Shown: positions 49,470 through 62,800 of the stretch, in pieces
Layout: each line of letters begins with the position of its first letter
Position numbering within the stretch: position 1 is the stretch's first letter
NCBI GenBank assembly: GCA_037039925.1
Contig: JAXRKP010000018.1
Coordinates: 612,501 to 676,500 of the forward strand
Length of the DNA: 64,000 nucleotides
Source of the DNA: Doris montereyensis
Lineage: Eukaryota; Mollusca; Gastropoda; Nudibranchia; Dorididae
Direction of reading: 5' to 3'
Position numbers and translations under genes: made by a program
Notes under the pieces: model-generated
The model's database searches: none
What the model was told of the DNA's origin: nothing
What the model saw: only the letters and a program-made list of their open reading frames with translations

Positions 49470-52400
49470 TCGTTTTGCTTTCTTTCTTTATCAGATCCCA
49501 TTCTACCTTTCGGTGTACGAGTTCAAATGCCGAGATGATCTTTCTCCAGGATGCCCTGTCCTGGCATTTTCTGTTTCCTTCCAAAAATGTTAAATTTCTA
49601 TGTTTCAATGCCTCTTATATCTTCTTCCCACTTTCTCCGGGGTCTGCCTTTTGGGCTTTAGCACTGTAAACTGATTTAGCTATTCTATTGTCATTCATTT
49701 TGTTTACATGCCCAAACCATCTCAATTGATTTATTTCAATCTTAATTTGTATGCCATCTGCTTTGGTTTGATCTCTTATTGTTGTGTTGTGTTTCTGATT
49801 TTGTCTCTTTTAGTTTTTCCTACTACTCTTCTTAGATATTCCATTTCAGCTGCCTGTACTCTACTGTATTCACTACTGTCCAAGGTCCAGGTTTCGCTGC
49901 CATAGAGGAGAGTAGGACAATAAACTGTTGTATACTGCCATTTTGTTTTTTGTTGACAATTCTTGTTTACCTACAAAGACCTGTCCTAGATGGTTATATA
50001 TTGCACTTGCCTTTTGGATTCTCTGGCTGATTTCTTCTCTTAGTTTTCCCTCTGAGTTAATCATTACTCCTTGGTAATTGTAGTTGTAAACTTGTTCTAA
50101 ATTCTCCTGCCCAATTTAAGATTTTTTGTTTTAGCTTTCCTAGGTACTAGCATTGTTTTGGTTTTCTTTGCATTTACTCTCATTCCTCTTTTGTTAAATT
50201 CATTGTTTATAATGTTGATATTCGACTGAAGGTCACTTTCTGATTTTCCAAACAGAACTAAATCACCAGCAAATGAAAGCATTAATACATTTACAGTGGT
50301 GCTTTATGTTTAACGACATCGCAAATAACGTGAGCCTGTAAATAACGAGACTTTTTCAAATCCCCGTTTTTTCCCTTATTAATTCTCTCTTGGAAAAGAG
50401 CTGTTTTAACGACACCAAGCTATCCAGAGACCTGGAATAACGAGAACTCGAAAATGGTTATCTGAAATTAAAAATCATAATTTTCAACTAACACACACAT
50501 TCATCCATACACATATCACAACACGCATTAACGATCAAGCCATAAAGCGGGAGAAGGTAACAAAGAACAAATACCGTACCATACAGTACAATGTACGTAG
50601 GCTATACACGTGTGTAGGCCCGCTAGCAGCCAGCACTAGCCAAAGCGTTGTGATTATCGATCAACTCGCACGCAGCGCAGCGGCATAGCAAACTGTACAC
50701 ATGTGTAGTGTAGCCTACTTCATTGGCCTACACCACACCACAGCCACTAGCCAAAGCGTTGTGATCGGTCGACACCTTTTGTTCTTGCGTAGTCATCGTC
50801 TTATTTTTTTTTACTTTACTTCTTTTTAATTTTTACACCATGAATTCTCAAAAAAGAAAGGCTAACCATTGAAACGAAAGTTTCCATAATAGAAGAAGTG
50901 GAGAAGAAAGAAACTGCATGTACCAATGCAGAGATATGTCGTCGATTTGACATTCTCTCTAGCACTTTGTACACAATTCTAAAGCAAAGGACAAGACAAG
51001 ATCCTTTCTGCTTACTCAAGCGGAGAGTTTACAAAGGAGTGGAAGAAAATTAGACGGCCCGGGAATAACGAGAGCTCGGGAATAACGACACTTTTTGCTT
51101 GGAACGGGGGCTCTCGTTATAACCGAGTTCCACTGTACTGGTTTGAGCTTCCTCCACATACCTACATTCATTTTCTTCATTTTGAGGATGCCCTTGCGAC
51201 TGAATCCATAAATGAATGTGATAAGCAAAAGAGGGCTTAGGATACAACCCTGTCTTACTCTTATATCTATATTAAATTCTGCAGATACATTTCCAGCTAC
51301 TCTCACTGCATATATTGGTTTATTGTAAAAACTTTTAATGGCTTCTATTAAATTTTGCTCTACATTGTGTTCTTTTAAGGAATGCCATAGTTCGTCCCTC
51401 CTCAGTGTCAAATGCCTTTTTTAAGTCTATAAAACACAGATGCAAGTCAAAGGAATTTTTATATTATTTGTCTAATTGTATATATATATATGTGGTCTTG
51501 TACACTTCTTCCTGGTCTAAATCCACTCTGGTGTTCTTCAATCTGATCCTATACTCTTTTCCTTAGTCTCATTTCCAGTATCCTGGCATACACTTTTCCT
51601 GGTACGCTAAGTAGTGATATCCCACTATAGTTTGAGCATTCCATAGTTGATCCTTTCTTATGTATTGGTACTACCATTCCCTTTTTCCAGTCGTCTGGCA
51701 CGTTTTGACTTCCATGCTTGTTGGCATATTGCATGTAGTAGTTTGCCTCTCTCCCATGGTTTTTAGTCATTTCTGGATAAACTTGATCTGCTCCTGGGGC
51801 TTTTCTTATAGCTGTTTGGAGTTCTGCCATTGATATATCTACATCTTCAGCTGTCGCCTCTGGATTACTTGTTACTCTTACTAATTGATCTTTACTCCTT
51901 GTTTCATATGTTCTGGAGAGAACAGCTTTTGATTTCCTTGATAGCTTTCTTGAAGTCTGTCCAACCTCTTCCCATTTTTCCTGTTTTGCTTTCCTCACTT
52001 CCTCTTTGACGATAGTTCTTTTATTCACGTAATCTATCCTATCCTCTGGTATCTTTGTTTGCAAGTTTTTTTTTCTAGGCATCCTTCTTTTCTTTGATCT
52101 TAGTCTTGACATTTTCATTCCACCATGCTGTTCTTTTCCTATCTCCTTTAATTTGTTTCCTACCACAGACCTCTTCAGTACAACTGAGGAGTGTTTCTTT
52201 ATACATTTGCCATTTTTCTTCTATTGTGCTATCATTCAGATCCATCTGCCTTTCACTGATAAATCTTTTTATCCTAGATTTTTTATATATGTATATATTG
52301 ATTTATTTAGTTCCTCTATTTTGAGTTTAGTACCTTTCTTCTCTTTTGTTTTCTGTTTGTTTTCTTCAGTCAGTAATCTCATTTTGGCAATCACTAGGTG

Positions 52401-52470
52401 ATGATCACTAAATATTTCTGCTCTTCCGTTTACTCCAATGCACTGTAAAAAAGGGAGTTGTTAACTATTA
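49470..52470 (-). mobile_element. Non-LTR retrotransposon (RTE-like), interrupted by a DNA transposon
   Basis: Downward from 52166: a basic coiled region, VPIHKKGSTMECSNYSGISL, LSVPGKVYARILEMRLRKRV, VRQGCILSPLL, FAGDLVLFG (catalytic AGD in place of ADD) and the C-terminal LKHRNLTFLEGNRKCQD-like end near 49590. The 3' tail is GATAAAGAAAGAAAG near 49475. Numerous stops and frame changes. A second copy is at 56218-57514. Confidence 0.88.
50294..51135 (+). mobile_element. pogo/Tigger-like element nested in the LINE
   Basis: 842 bp with imperfect inverted ends (CAGTGGTGCTTTATGTTTAA against CAGTGGAACTCGGTTATAAC), flanked by TA at 50292-50293 and 51136-51137. It carries one frame-shifted CENP-B-type N-terminus: MNSQKRK at 50840, then LTIETKVSIIEEVEKKETAC and NAEICRRFDILSSTLYTILK. 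No DDE domain remains. Confidence 0.88.
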
Positions 52471-52565
52471 TGTAGTCTATCATTGATTTTTCACATGACA
52501 CATGCTTATTTTGAGGAGGAAAACAGATGAAGTGTGAAAAATACACACCCACAACACGAAGCACA

Positions 52566-53702
52566 GCCATAAGAACTTTTATAACATAAAGCTAGAGGCA
52601 ACCATGATGGGAACGATTAGAACATAAGGTTATTGGCAGCCATGGGAACAATTAGAACCTAAGGCTATTGGCAGCCATGGGAACGATTAGAACATAAGGT
52701 TAGTTAGTGGCAGCCATGGGAACGTTTAGAAAATAAGGCTAATGGCAGCCATGAGAACGGGGAACGATTAGAACATAAGGCTAATGGCAGCCATGGGAAC
52801 GATTAGAACATAAGGCGCCATTGGGAACGTTTAGAAAATAAGGCTAATGGCAGCCATGAGAACGGGGAACGATTAGAACATAAGGCTAATGGCAGCCATT
52901 GGAACGTTTAAAACATAAGGCTAATGGCAGCCATGAGAACGGGGAACGATTAGAACATAAGGTTATTGGCAGCCATGGGAACAATTAGAACCTAAGGTTA
53001 TTGGCAGCCATGGGATCGATTAGAACATAAGGTTAGTTAGTGGCAGCCATGGGAACGTTTAGAAAATAAGGCTAATGGCAACCATGAGAATGGGCAACGA
53101 TTAGAACATAAGGCTAATGGCAGCAATGGGAACGATTAGAACATAAGGCTAATGGCAGCCATGAGAACGGGAATGATTAGAACATAAGGCTAGTGGCAGC
53201 CATGGGAACGATTAGAACATAAGGCTAGTGGCAGCCATGGGAACGATTAGAACATAAGGCTAATGGCAGCCATGGGAACGATTAGAACATAAGGTTAGTT
53301 AGTGGCAGCCATGGGAACGTTTAGAAAATAAGGCTAATGGCAGCCATGAGAACGGGAACGATCAGAACATAAGGCTAATGGCAGCCATGGGAACGATTAG
53401 AACATAAGGCTAGTGGCAGCCATGGGAACGTTTAGAAAATAAGGCTAATGGCAGCCATGGGAACGTTTAGAACAGAAGGCTATTGGCAGCCATGGGAACG
53501 TTTAAAACATAAGGCTATTGGCAGCCTTGGAACGTTTAGAACACAAGGCTAGTGGCAGCCATGGGAACATTTAGAACAGAAGGCTATTGGCAGGCATGGG
53601 AACGTTTATAGAGCGTAAGGTTAGTGGCAGCCATGGGAACGATTAGAACATGAGTCTATCGGCAGCCGTGGTAACGTTTAGAACATAAGGCTACTGGCAG
53701 GC
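52566..53702. repeat. 35-bp minisatellite, about 30 units
   Basis: Unit GGCAGCCATGGGAACGATTA plus gaacataaggctaat. Two insert variants (gagaacggg before GAACG; tagttag after GGT) recur at spaced positions, giving a partial higher-order pattern. The boundary to unique sequence at 53702 is abrupt. Confidence 0.95.
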
Positions 53703-53846
53703 ATGGACTGTGTGGGTGAAGAGGGTGACCACTATGGTAAGGATGGTGAGAACAGTTCAGAGTTCATCTCTTTGACCTCTGTTTTTCAGGACTTCAAAGG
53801 AAAAGCACTAAATGAAGACATCCTCTCCACCAACTCGGCTCTCTAA
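53703..53846 (+). CDS. Short open frame, 47 aa, unidentified
   Basis: ATG directly after the last 35-bp unit; encodes MDCVGEEGDHYGKDGENSSE, FISLTSVFQ and DFKGKALNEDILSTNSAL, then TAA. Part of it follows a good acceptor (ctctgtttttcag at 53779-53791), so 53792-53846 could be the last exon of an unseen plus-strand gene. No family recognised and no partner exon found; may be chance. Confidence 0.2.
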   Translation: MDCVGEEGDHYGKDGENSSEFISLTSVFQDFKGKALNEDILSTNSAL

Positions 53847-54844
53847 CTCTTCTAACTTTCATGAAATAATTTTAAAACGTCTTGACAGACAATGACATTA
53901 TGAATGATATACATGTACAATGTACTGCAACCACAAAATTAATAACAAGCCATTTAAAAACTATTTTATTAATTTATTTCAATATGAAACGGACAGAATA
54001 CAGCAATTCTCATGATACAATTTCATTCAGATGTCTGGGTGCTGGAAAAAAGTGTGCTTTTATGCATAATGTGTGTTTATGGGAAGATCATCAGGAAATC
54101 CCAGAGCCTACAAGTACAAGCGGGGTGAAAAATGTAGACTAGATACTAGATATGACATAAGACTGACACCTAAGTCTTGGTAGTGCTTGGGTAGACAATG
54201 AAGGTGGGCATGACAAGAAGACCGACACATTAATTGTCATAGTAGTTTGTTTGCTATAGTATGTTATCTGTTCTCATACATATCTATTTTTGACAAATAT
54301 ATCACCAACTACTAGTACTACACAACAACAAAATCCAATTTGAAGTCAGCAATTAATAGGTATTAAGTTGCATGACAGAGAAAAGGTGCATGTCGACCAT
54401 GTCTTTACACATTATTATGACACATGTATAGGAAGAGGAATTGATAGAATATGGCACTAGTGCTACTATGACGTGTAGACTAATTTACTATGCTACATAT
54501 AAAATATAGTTATTCTCAAGCTAAATGAAACAATTTATAAACGCCTTGACTGATACACATGAACAATTTACTGTAACCACAAAATTAAAAACTAGGGTGT
54601 GCATGCTGCTCATATGCGTGGATTTTGTGGGGAAAAAACGATGCTGGATATAGTTTGTAGATCTTAATAATCTTATTCCTACCCAAAAAAATAAAGTGTA
54701 AGACCTGCTCTAGTTTTGATATAAAAGAGATCTATCCTAGATAATCTAGACTGATGTGTTTATTTCTTTAGTTACAGATCTAGATTCTAGATCTCTATCA
54801 ATCCCAAGTGCTTTTTAACGGACACGTGGTGAAGCCATGATAAC

Positions 54845-55015
54845 TACTAACTCTGGCTGCAGGGTAGTAGCAACGGAAATCAACATGCATACTGTAAAGT
54901 ATGCAGAAAAGATTTCGGTAATAGTAATATGGGAGAAAAAGCTTTAAAAAACCGCACAGCATCTCCCAAGCACAGACAATTAAGTAATTTTGAAACAGCA
55001 AAGGGTAACAAGTTT
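54845..55015 (+). pseudogene. BED-type zinc-finger remnant of a hAT-like transposase
   Basis: The plus frame gives WLQGSSNGNQHAYCKVCRKD, then FGNSNMGEKALKNRTASPKH. The C-x2-C, the SNMGE-AL phrase and the terminal KH match the N-terminal zinc finger common in hAT-like transposases and their domesticated relatives. The rest of the protein is not found downstream. Confidence 0.6.
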
Positions 55016-56079
55016 ACACCATCTTCTGAAAACATATGCATCGGATACCAGCATATCCAATATCAGATAAGCTCCATGGAAACAAGCCGTAACCTTTGTC
55101 TCACTGTAATCTCAGTTAACTTTTTAAAATGCTTTTCAGGGAGCATCAAGACCTGAAAGACTGGGTAAATCAGAACATTTAAAAAAATTGATCTAAGCAT
55201 TCAAAGTGCCGGTATGTCATGTGACACATGGGAACTATAGCATGCTAAAAAAAGCATCAGAATCAGACAGAGAACTGAACACAAAATGGCTCAGGTAAGC
55301 ATGGAACATGTCTTTCATTTCCTGTAAGTATCGTAAGGATAGGAGTCATTTACAATATACCATACTAGTCTTATAAATACATTCATACCATGACAAAAAC
55401 GTAAATAAAAAAATAAATAATTTTATCATAATGTCATAAGATTTGTAAAAATGGGAAACTGATAAAACTGGAACAAAATCATTAACATCTTTCACACTCA
55501 AATGATTGCACATAAAATGCATATATATTTTTTGTAGCAGGAAGTACCTGTCCAAAAGATGTTAAAGTCGACCAAATCCAAGATTTTCATAAGATGAGTT
55601 GTTTTAATGTAGATGTGTTCTTAAAAACATCATGTGATCTGTCTGACAAAATTTGGAGAAACAGCATAATATTTCACTTACTGTTGAAAATAGATAACGT
55701 TCATGTTGATTGAAAAAAACCATTAAGGACTTGGGTACCATATTTCTTTTACTGAGGTGTTCATACATATATAATCATTTAAGATTAATTCTTTCAGAGC
55801 ATTAACAGGGTGGATGGCAAATGATGAAATGAAGGATTTGAAACCTGCAAATATCTTACACGAGGCATCAGACAAACCAACAAAGGCGGAAGCTGTTTGT
55901 TTTTTTTATTACGTTCAAAATGTATAATTTTAGTACTGATAATAAATACACGAAAAGAGGAGATAGTCACATCATCGCTGCCATTGCTATCAACTCATAG
56001 ACAAGCAGCGAGACATGGGTATATCGAAATAGTGATGGATTAGGACATGAAATAATATTAAAGCCCCATAGGGAACAAA

Positions 56080-56180
56080 GACAAAGACTGACAAAAATCT
56101 GTGGGCCTTGACAGAATCCAACCCACAACCTCTGTGCCAGCACTCATCGCCTCGCAATAAAGAGAGTGGACTACCAACCA
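56080..56180 (-). mobile_element. tRNA-like SINE head
   Basis: Minus strand: TGGTTGGTAGTCCACTCTCT (box A side), then GAGGTTGTGGGTTGGATTCT (box B side). It does not fold to an intact tRNA by inspection. Confidence 0.45.
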
Positions 56181-56217
56181 AAATAAATATGCTTTTCAAA
56201 GCACAATTGCACATATA

Positions 56218-57514
56218 GAGGGTTATCATATCACTACTTAGCGTTCCAGGAAAAGAATATGCCAGGATACTGGAAATGATACTATGGAAAAGAGTAGAAA
56301 ATCAGATTGAAGAGCATCAGAGTGGATTAAGACCAGGAAGAAGTATACAAGACCACATATTTAGAATTAGACAAATAATAGAAAAATTCCTTGAGAGAAA
56401 CATGACTTGCACCTGTGTTTTACTGACTTAGAAAAGGCATTTGACACCGTGAGGAGGACGAACTATGGCATTCCTTAAAAGAACACAATGTAGAGCAAAA
56501 TTTAATAGAAGCCATTAAAAGTTTTTACAATAAACCAACATGTGCAGTGAGAGTAGCTGGAAACATATCTGCAGAATTTGATGTGGATATAGGAGTAAGA
56601 CAGGGTTGTATCCTGTCCTCTTTTGTTTATCACATTTATGAATTCAGTCGCAAAGGCATCCTCAAAAGTGAAGAAAAAGAAATCTAGGTATGTGAAGGAA
56701 GTTCAAACCAGTAAATGTATCAATGCTTTCATTTGCCGGTGATTTAGTTTTGTTTGGAAAATCAGAAAGTGACCTTCAGTCGAATATCAACATTATAAAC
56801 AATGAACTAAATAAAGAGGAATGAGAATAAATGTAAAAGAAAACCAAAACAATGCTAGTAACTAGGGAAGCTAAAACACAAAATCTTAAACTGGGCAGGG
56901 CGTATTTAGAACAAGTTCAAAGCTACAATTACCTAAGAGGAAAACTAAGAAGAGAAATCAGCCAGAGAATCCAAAAGGCAAGTGCAATATATAGACATTT
57001 GGAAAGGCATTTGTGGGTAAGCAAGAACTCAACAAAAACCAATACAGTTTATTGTCCTACTCTCCTCTATGGCAGCGAAACTTGAACTTTAGACAGTAGA
57101 GAATACAGTAGAGTACAGGCAACTGAAATGAAATATCTAAGAAGAGCAGTAAGAAAAACTAAAAGAGACAAAATCAGAAACACAACAATAAGAGATCAAA
57201 CCAAAGCAGATGGCATAAAAAATTAAGATAGAAACAAATCAATTGAGATGGTTTGGGCATGTAAACAGAATGAATGACAACAGAATAGCTAAATCAGTAT
57301 ACAGTGTTAAAGCCCAAGGTAAAAGACCAAAAGGCAGACCTCGGAGAAAGTGGGAAGAAGATATAAAAGAGGCACTGAAGCATAGAAATTTAACATTTTT
57401 GGAAGGAAACAGAAAATGCCAGGACAGGGCATCCTGGAGAAAGATCATCTCGGGCATCTGAATCCATACACCGAAAGGTAGAATGGGAACTGATAAAGAA
57501 AGAAGAAAGAAAGT
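56218..57514 (+). mobile_element. 5'-truncated copy of the RTE-like LINE, with target-site duplication
   Basis: Plus-strand copy of the family at 49470-52470: VPGKEYARILEM, EEHQSGLRPGRSIQDH (frameshifted), the FAGDLVLFGKSESDLQS region, LLYGSET, and MRWFGHVNRMNDN then GRPRRKWEEDIKEALKHRN. Flanked by ACAATTGCACATATA at 56203-56217 and 57515-57529, 15 of 15 identical. Not interrupted by the pogo element. Several frame breaks. Confidence 0.92.
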
Positions 57515-57529
57515 ACAATTGCACATATA

Positions 57530-58591
57530 TATGACATAAGATTTTGTTGGAAGTGCCCTCTCTTTTCATGGGAAGACGATGGTTGGAGATTCAATTCTAC
57601 TGAAGCCCAAGATTTTTTTCGCCTTTTCCTTTGCATTTGTCTTGTTTTTTGTTCCAACAGGGCTTTAATATTACTTCAAGTCCTTATTCATCACTTTTTG
57701 TCATAAAACGTTAAAAACCTTTAAGTAAGAATTAAAGAAATATTTTACGATCATAATTTTACATATTGGGCAAAAAAAAAATGCAGAAGAAAGCATTTGT
57801 CTTTCTGGACTCCACCTTTGATTAAGAAGGCATCTGTCTGTTGCTACTATAACGCCTCTAAATGTTACACAGGTTTATGCCTAATAGTAAACTTATGATT
57901 GAGTTGTCATGCAAGGTTGTGGCAACCATCGTTTTATGTTACACAACCTAAACTATAACTAAGTGTCACAAGAAACATTGATTATCAGAGACAGCGTTAG
58001 TTAAAAATACATAAAAAAGTGGGATATGTTTGCTTTCATGGGACACAAAACCATTAAAAGTAGCAAACGAAGATGAAGTTTCACAAGCTTCAACATGAGA
58101 GGAGGGAAGTGTACTTCTTCCAAGTTATGCGAGGAAAAATGTACTTCCCAAACTCTTCACTTGTTTAGCTTTTCATACAATAAATATACATTTATACATG
58201 GAGAAAACTGCTTACAGAAACAAATATCTATGTAACAAAAGTTGAACTGAGACATTACCCTGTCTTGATTTTGCCCTTGTAAAGGAAACAATTGATGGAT
58301 AATCACCAAAACAAAAAAAATTAATAAATAGTAAAAGTTTACACAACCAATGTCAGACTTGTTTATCATTATTTTTCCTTATCTGTGTTTTTTAATCTAT
58401 AAAACTAATTTGAAGGTCAAAATTACATTCTAGCCCACTCACACTTTTAAGCTGCTCGTTTCATTCTTTAAAATGGGCTGCAGTCCTTTTTTTTATTAGT
58501 TATAACATAAACAATTATTTCTTAGAACAAAATATTATATTATTACAAACAAGATCAAAGATGTATTCTCCAATATTGTATAATGTTATTA

Positions 58592-58636
<45 letters not shown>

Positions 58637-58884
58637 GTATTATCATTATCATCATTATTATTAATATTATTATTCCCCATTCCTAGGTGTGTTTTATTAT
58701 TTTGTCAAAACTCAAATAAAAATTGTTGAGTCAATACCTTTTGATCCCGTTTTGAATTTTCAAAACCAAATTTGTGAGTAAATCTTTTTTTGATTTTATT
58801 TGATTTTACCCACATCCACAACTAAGCAATCTTAGGGTTTTTTGGTGGGATTTTATTTTAAATTTATCATCAATCTCTGATGGG
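57530..58884. other. Intergenic, no genes seen
   Basis: AT-rich; contains an (ATT)n run at 58583-58680 and nothing else recognised. It may include the CLCC1 3' UTR at its right end. Confidence 0.55.
58583..58680. repeat. (ATT)n microsatellite
   Basis: About 25 ATT triplets with ATC interruptions. Confidence 0.93.
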
Positions 58885-59025
58885 CATCAGTGTCAAAACA
58901 CCTATCTGGACCAGGATGGTGGGTTTTTACCCGAAAAACTCATGCAAACTTTTCAAACTGCCGGGGCTTGAACCCATGACCTTCTGGTTGAGGGGCTGAC
59001 ACCTTGCCTCAGGATAACCATGTCC
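58885..59025 (-). mobile_element. SINE family B head fragment
   Basis: The minus strand carries ATGGGTTCAAGCCCCGGCAG (box B side); it shares CTGACACCTTGCCTC and the ACCAGG-GGT body block with 8560-8720. Confidence 0.7.
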
Positions 59026-59345
59026 CCTCATGAACAGAAAATTGCAAGGCCAGAATTGTACAGTCAAAACACTTTAGCCAATGAAATCAATCACAGCCAA
59101 AATATATGTCTGCATTGCACAACAAGAATTAATGCAAAAAGGAGAAAAAAGAAGTCAACAATCAAGCAATCCATAAAGGATCAACAACAAGAAACAACCA
59201 GAAAATCTGTCCAGTTTATGTACCCCTGACATTCAAGCCTGTTAAGTCCTTTTCACCCTTTTCCTTTTTAGAGCAAGAAATCAGTTGTTTTTCCTCATTC
59301 TGAACAGCATCTTTTTGCTTTGAATTTTGAACCTCTGGAACTTCA

Positions 59346-59884
59346 TTAATTAAAGTCACCAGTAACTAGTTCTACATAGTTTTCTTCGCAGTCACTATCT
59401 TGGAGATCGATAAAATTCTCTATCGAATGGTCCTGGTAAGAACAGACACCCTCTAATATATAATCTGACTCTGAGCTAGTAACCTCTTGCTTCGTTTCTT
59501 CTGCAGTAGAGGAAAGAGGCATATAAACATGGGTAACATTTTTCTTTTCTTGAAATGAATCATTGCTATCTTTGCTTTTTTCCAAGTGTAGCTCTTGCAC
59601 CCCAGCAGTTTGATCCGATGCAGTTGCAGAATCGGAGCTGCCTTTCTGCTCTTGCGCCTCCTTTGCTATGGAATGAGGAGATGTAGCGGCATCAGCAACA
59701 TTTTGTCTCCTGTTTGTGACTTAGATTTGATTTCAGCTGTGGGTGTCTTTGTCCTACTTCTTTTTACTATGATCCTCTGATTTCCTTGCTGTGGCAAGCT
59801 CATGCGCTCTTCAAGTGGTAAAGCATCTCCTTGACCTTGCTCTTCTATTGGTTTGTGCACAACGATCTGTTCGGCAGGAAGTGC
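59346..59884 (-). CDS. CLCC1: CLCC1 last exon (cytosolic tail, stop), one base short
   Basis: Acceptor gattgtcctcag. Begins ALPAEQIVVHKPIEEQGQGD and runs through a basic KRSRTKTPTAEIKSKS patch. At the T-run 59701-59704 (AAAA in sense) one more A is needed to continue with NVADAATSPHSIAKEAQEQK and to reach the acidic end ENYVELVTGDFN and TAA at 59348-59346. 539 nt observed, 540 expected. No domain in the tail. Confidence 0.75.
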
Positions 59885-62800
59885 CTGAGGACAATCATAC
59901 AATATCTAAGATTTAAGTCTAAAGGCTACCTCAACATTTAATCAGACATTCAGTATACATGTCACGGTATAAGTTTCAAGTCCATTCAAAATTTTCTTTC
60001 ATTGACATTATTGTTTGAAGACAGAAGTAAAAAGTATTTGTTTTGTTGAAACACTTTGGCTTAGTTTAGCAAAAAAAAACCCAAAGAAGACTGTAAACAC
60101 AATGGAGCTTCTGAAATAATTATCCACTGTTATACTTATATAATACCGTGGAACCTCTCTAATCGAGAACTCTCGGTGGATTGTAAAATCATTCCGATTT
60201 GCCAGGTTTCTTGATTTCCCGGGGACCTAGCAGTTTGAGATACCTAAGTCCTTCTGTGAGTGGTAAAATGCAGAACTAAACAAACAAGTAGCCACAGGAC
60301 CAGTTGATCAAAACAAAGATGGCATTCATCAGAGATGTTACTGACACTCACAGTCGATCTTCGTTGGATGATTGATAGATAAGATACGAAATCAAGAAGG
60401 CATGGTGAATCGTTAAATCTCTTCGCGTGTCCACCCTTGTGATTGGTGGGTTAGGTGGGCAATAAAAGACTATGACAGTGCATAAGTCTGCTTTCTAAAT
60501 ACCACTGGACTGTATTGTTTGGTGGACGAGCAAGAACCGGCTGGATGCCTGCTTTCACAACTTTGTAATGGACATCTAGTGTGTCTGGCTTACGGTCGCC
60601 GTGAACTGGTACTTGCGATATCGTGTACGTATTATGCAATGTATAACACATGTAGCACTAATGCATTTGTAATAATCAATGTTTTGCTAACACGGAAACC
60701 AAATTGGGATAAAAAAATGAATGTTAGAATAAATAAATATGGGGAAAATTGTCCAGATAAGACAGGGGACCTTCCCTGTTTAGAGAGGTAAAATATATTT
60801 TAAAAATTCCGTTCCCTGAGATTTCTTCCCGATTGGCCGAGTTTCCCGATTAGAGACGTTCCACTGTACATGTATATTATGCTCAAGAACAATCTACAAT
60901 GACATTAAGTTAAAAAATAACAACAACACGTTATTTCCATGCCCAAAGGCCCACAGAGCAGGACTGTCTCTTGCTTTTTCAAGCAGTATGAACTCGCTCA
61001 CTGCCATTACCGACACATATTGGGTTCTGTCGAAAGACAGATGGCAAACCTGACACCCATCAGTATTGACTTTCGTATTTATAATATTTCCACTAGTTCC
61101 TGATACCTTTCGGCATTGGCATTTCTCACATGTGTAGTCGAATCACTTGTACACAAGGTAAAAGTATTATCGGGTAGTAAGTCCTTTGCTGGATATTGAA
61201 AATAGATAATTTTTGGTAGTCAATTTTTTGGCCCCAAAAACAAAAAACTGTTTTAAACATATGAATTAGCTCTACATCTTCAAGTGAATCTGATTCTGAA
61301 TCATCAGATACTAATCTTATGATGCTAGATCATCTAGAAAGACGTCAAACACTAGATATATGTCTTCATCTAAATCTACTACCGAAATAATTTATGAAAG
61401 ATGTGTCGTTCAACTAAAAAGTTTCTGTTTTTAGTATTTAAATTTTTTTCTCTCAAAATCAATGAAACTTTACATACAGAAACTAATTCACGAGGGCCGT
61501 GCTCAGTTGTGCTTTACAAAGGCCTTGACACATATCAAAATATAAAATAGAGTATATAATATCTTACATAATATGATAATCAATATCTGTGATTACTATA
61601 AAATCATGGGATCTGCATACCTGAAGTATGTTGCAATTAAAATTGACAGTACCTAAATGACGATAGGTGCCAATTACAAGATGGCCCTACCTACACACTT
61701 AAAAATAAAATAAAAATGATAACATAAAAAAATTATTAAAATTGCAGGAGCCAACCACCCACATCCCATGATACATTTAAATGTCAGTTTTAAAAGTCTA
61801 TGTATAGTTATAAAAGTATATAGTTAAAGAAATATCAAATCTAAAGAATGTAAGAATAATTGTATATATATATCACAGTGTTTAAGATATCATACATCAA
61901 TAAAACACTGAACCCTTTACGGGTTTCAGAAAAAGGCCAAGAAGTTAAATATGTGTCAAAGTTGGACTGAACAACTTCTGTTTTAAGCGATTATTTGAAG
62001 GAAGGAAGGGTTGCTCAATTTTTAATTTTAACTGACAAAAAGAATTCCATATAGCTGGGCCTGAAAAAGGTAAAAGAATGTTTGAGAAATTTGGTCTTAG
62101 GGACACTTCTTCTCAGTTGCAAAGATTGTGATGGTCTAAGAGGACGATTGGGGTGGTGAACTTTAAGGAGACATTTTAGATAGTCAGGGGCAGTGTCATG
62201 AATGCAGTTGAATGTAAGACATACTATGTTATATACGATTATCTTCTCTGTGGGAAGTCAATGTAGAAAGCACAAAACGGGAGTGATGTGTTCAGACTTT
62301 TGGTCTTAGTTATAAGTCTTGCTGCTTCATTTTGTAATAATTGTAACCGATGGCAACTTATAGAGAAAAGAATTCCAGTAGTCAAGACGACTTGTGACAA
62401 GGGTGTGGACAAGCATTTTGCATGTTTCTTCGTCTAACAGATTTTGAATACGAGAGATGCTTTTAAGGACATAATTGATTGTTTGACAAAATTTAGTAAT
62501 GCAAAAATGCAGGTGTAAAAATTCATCACAATAGAAACTGAGATTTTTGACGCTATGGCTGTTACATAAAGTCGTGTTGTTTATGACTAGCTCATTGAAG
62601 ATTATTTTTTCTAAATGTTATCAATTCTGTTTTGTCATCGTTAAATTTCAATTTTGTTTTCTGTCATCCAGGTCCTGATGTCTAGCACACAGTTGATGAT
62701 GGCCGTTTCTAAAGTGATTGTTCACGCGGAGTGGGGTGTAAAATTGCGTGTCGTCAGCATAAAAATGATGATCAATATCATGGGATACGATGATGTCACT

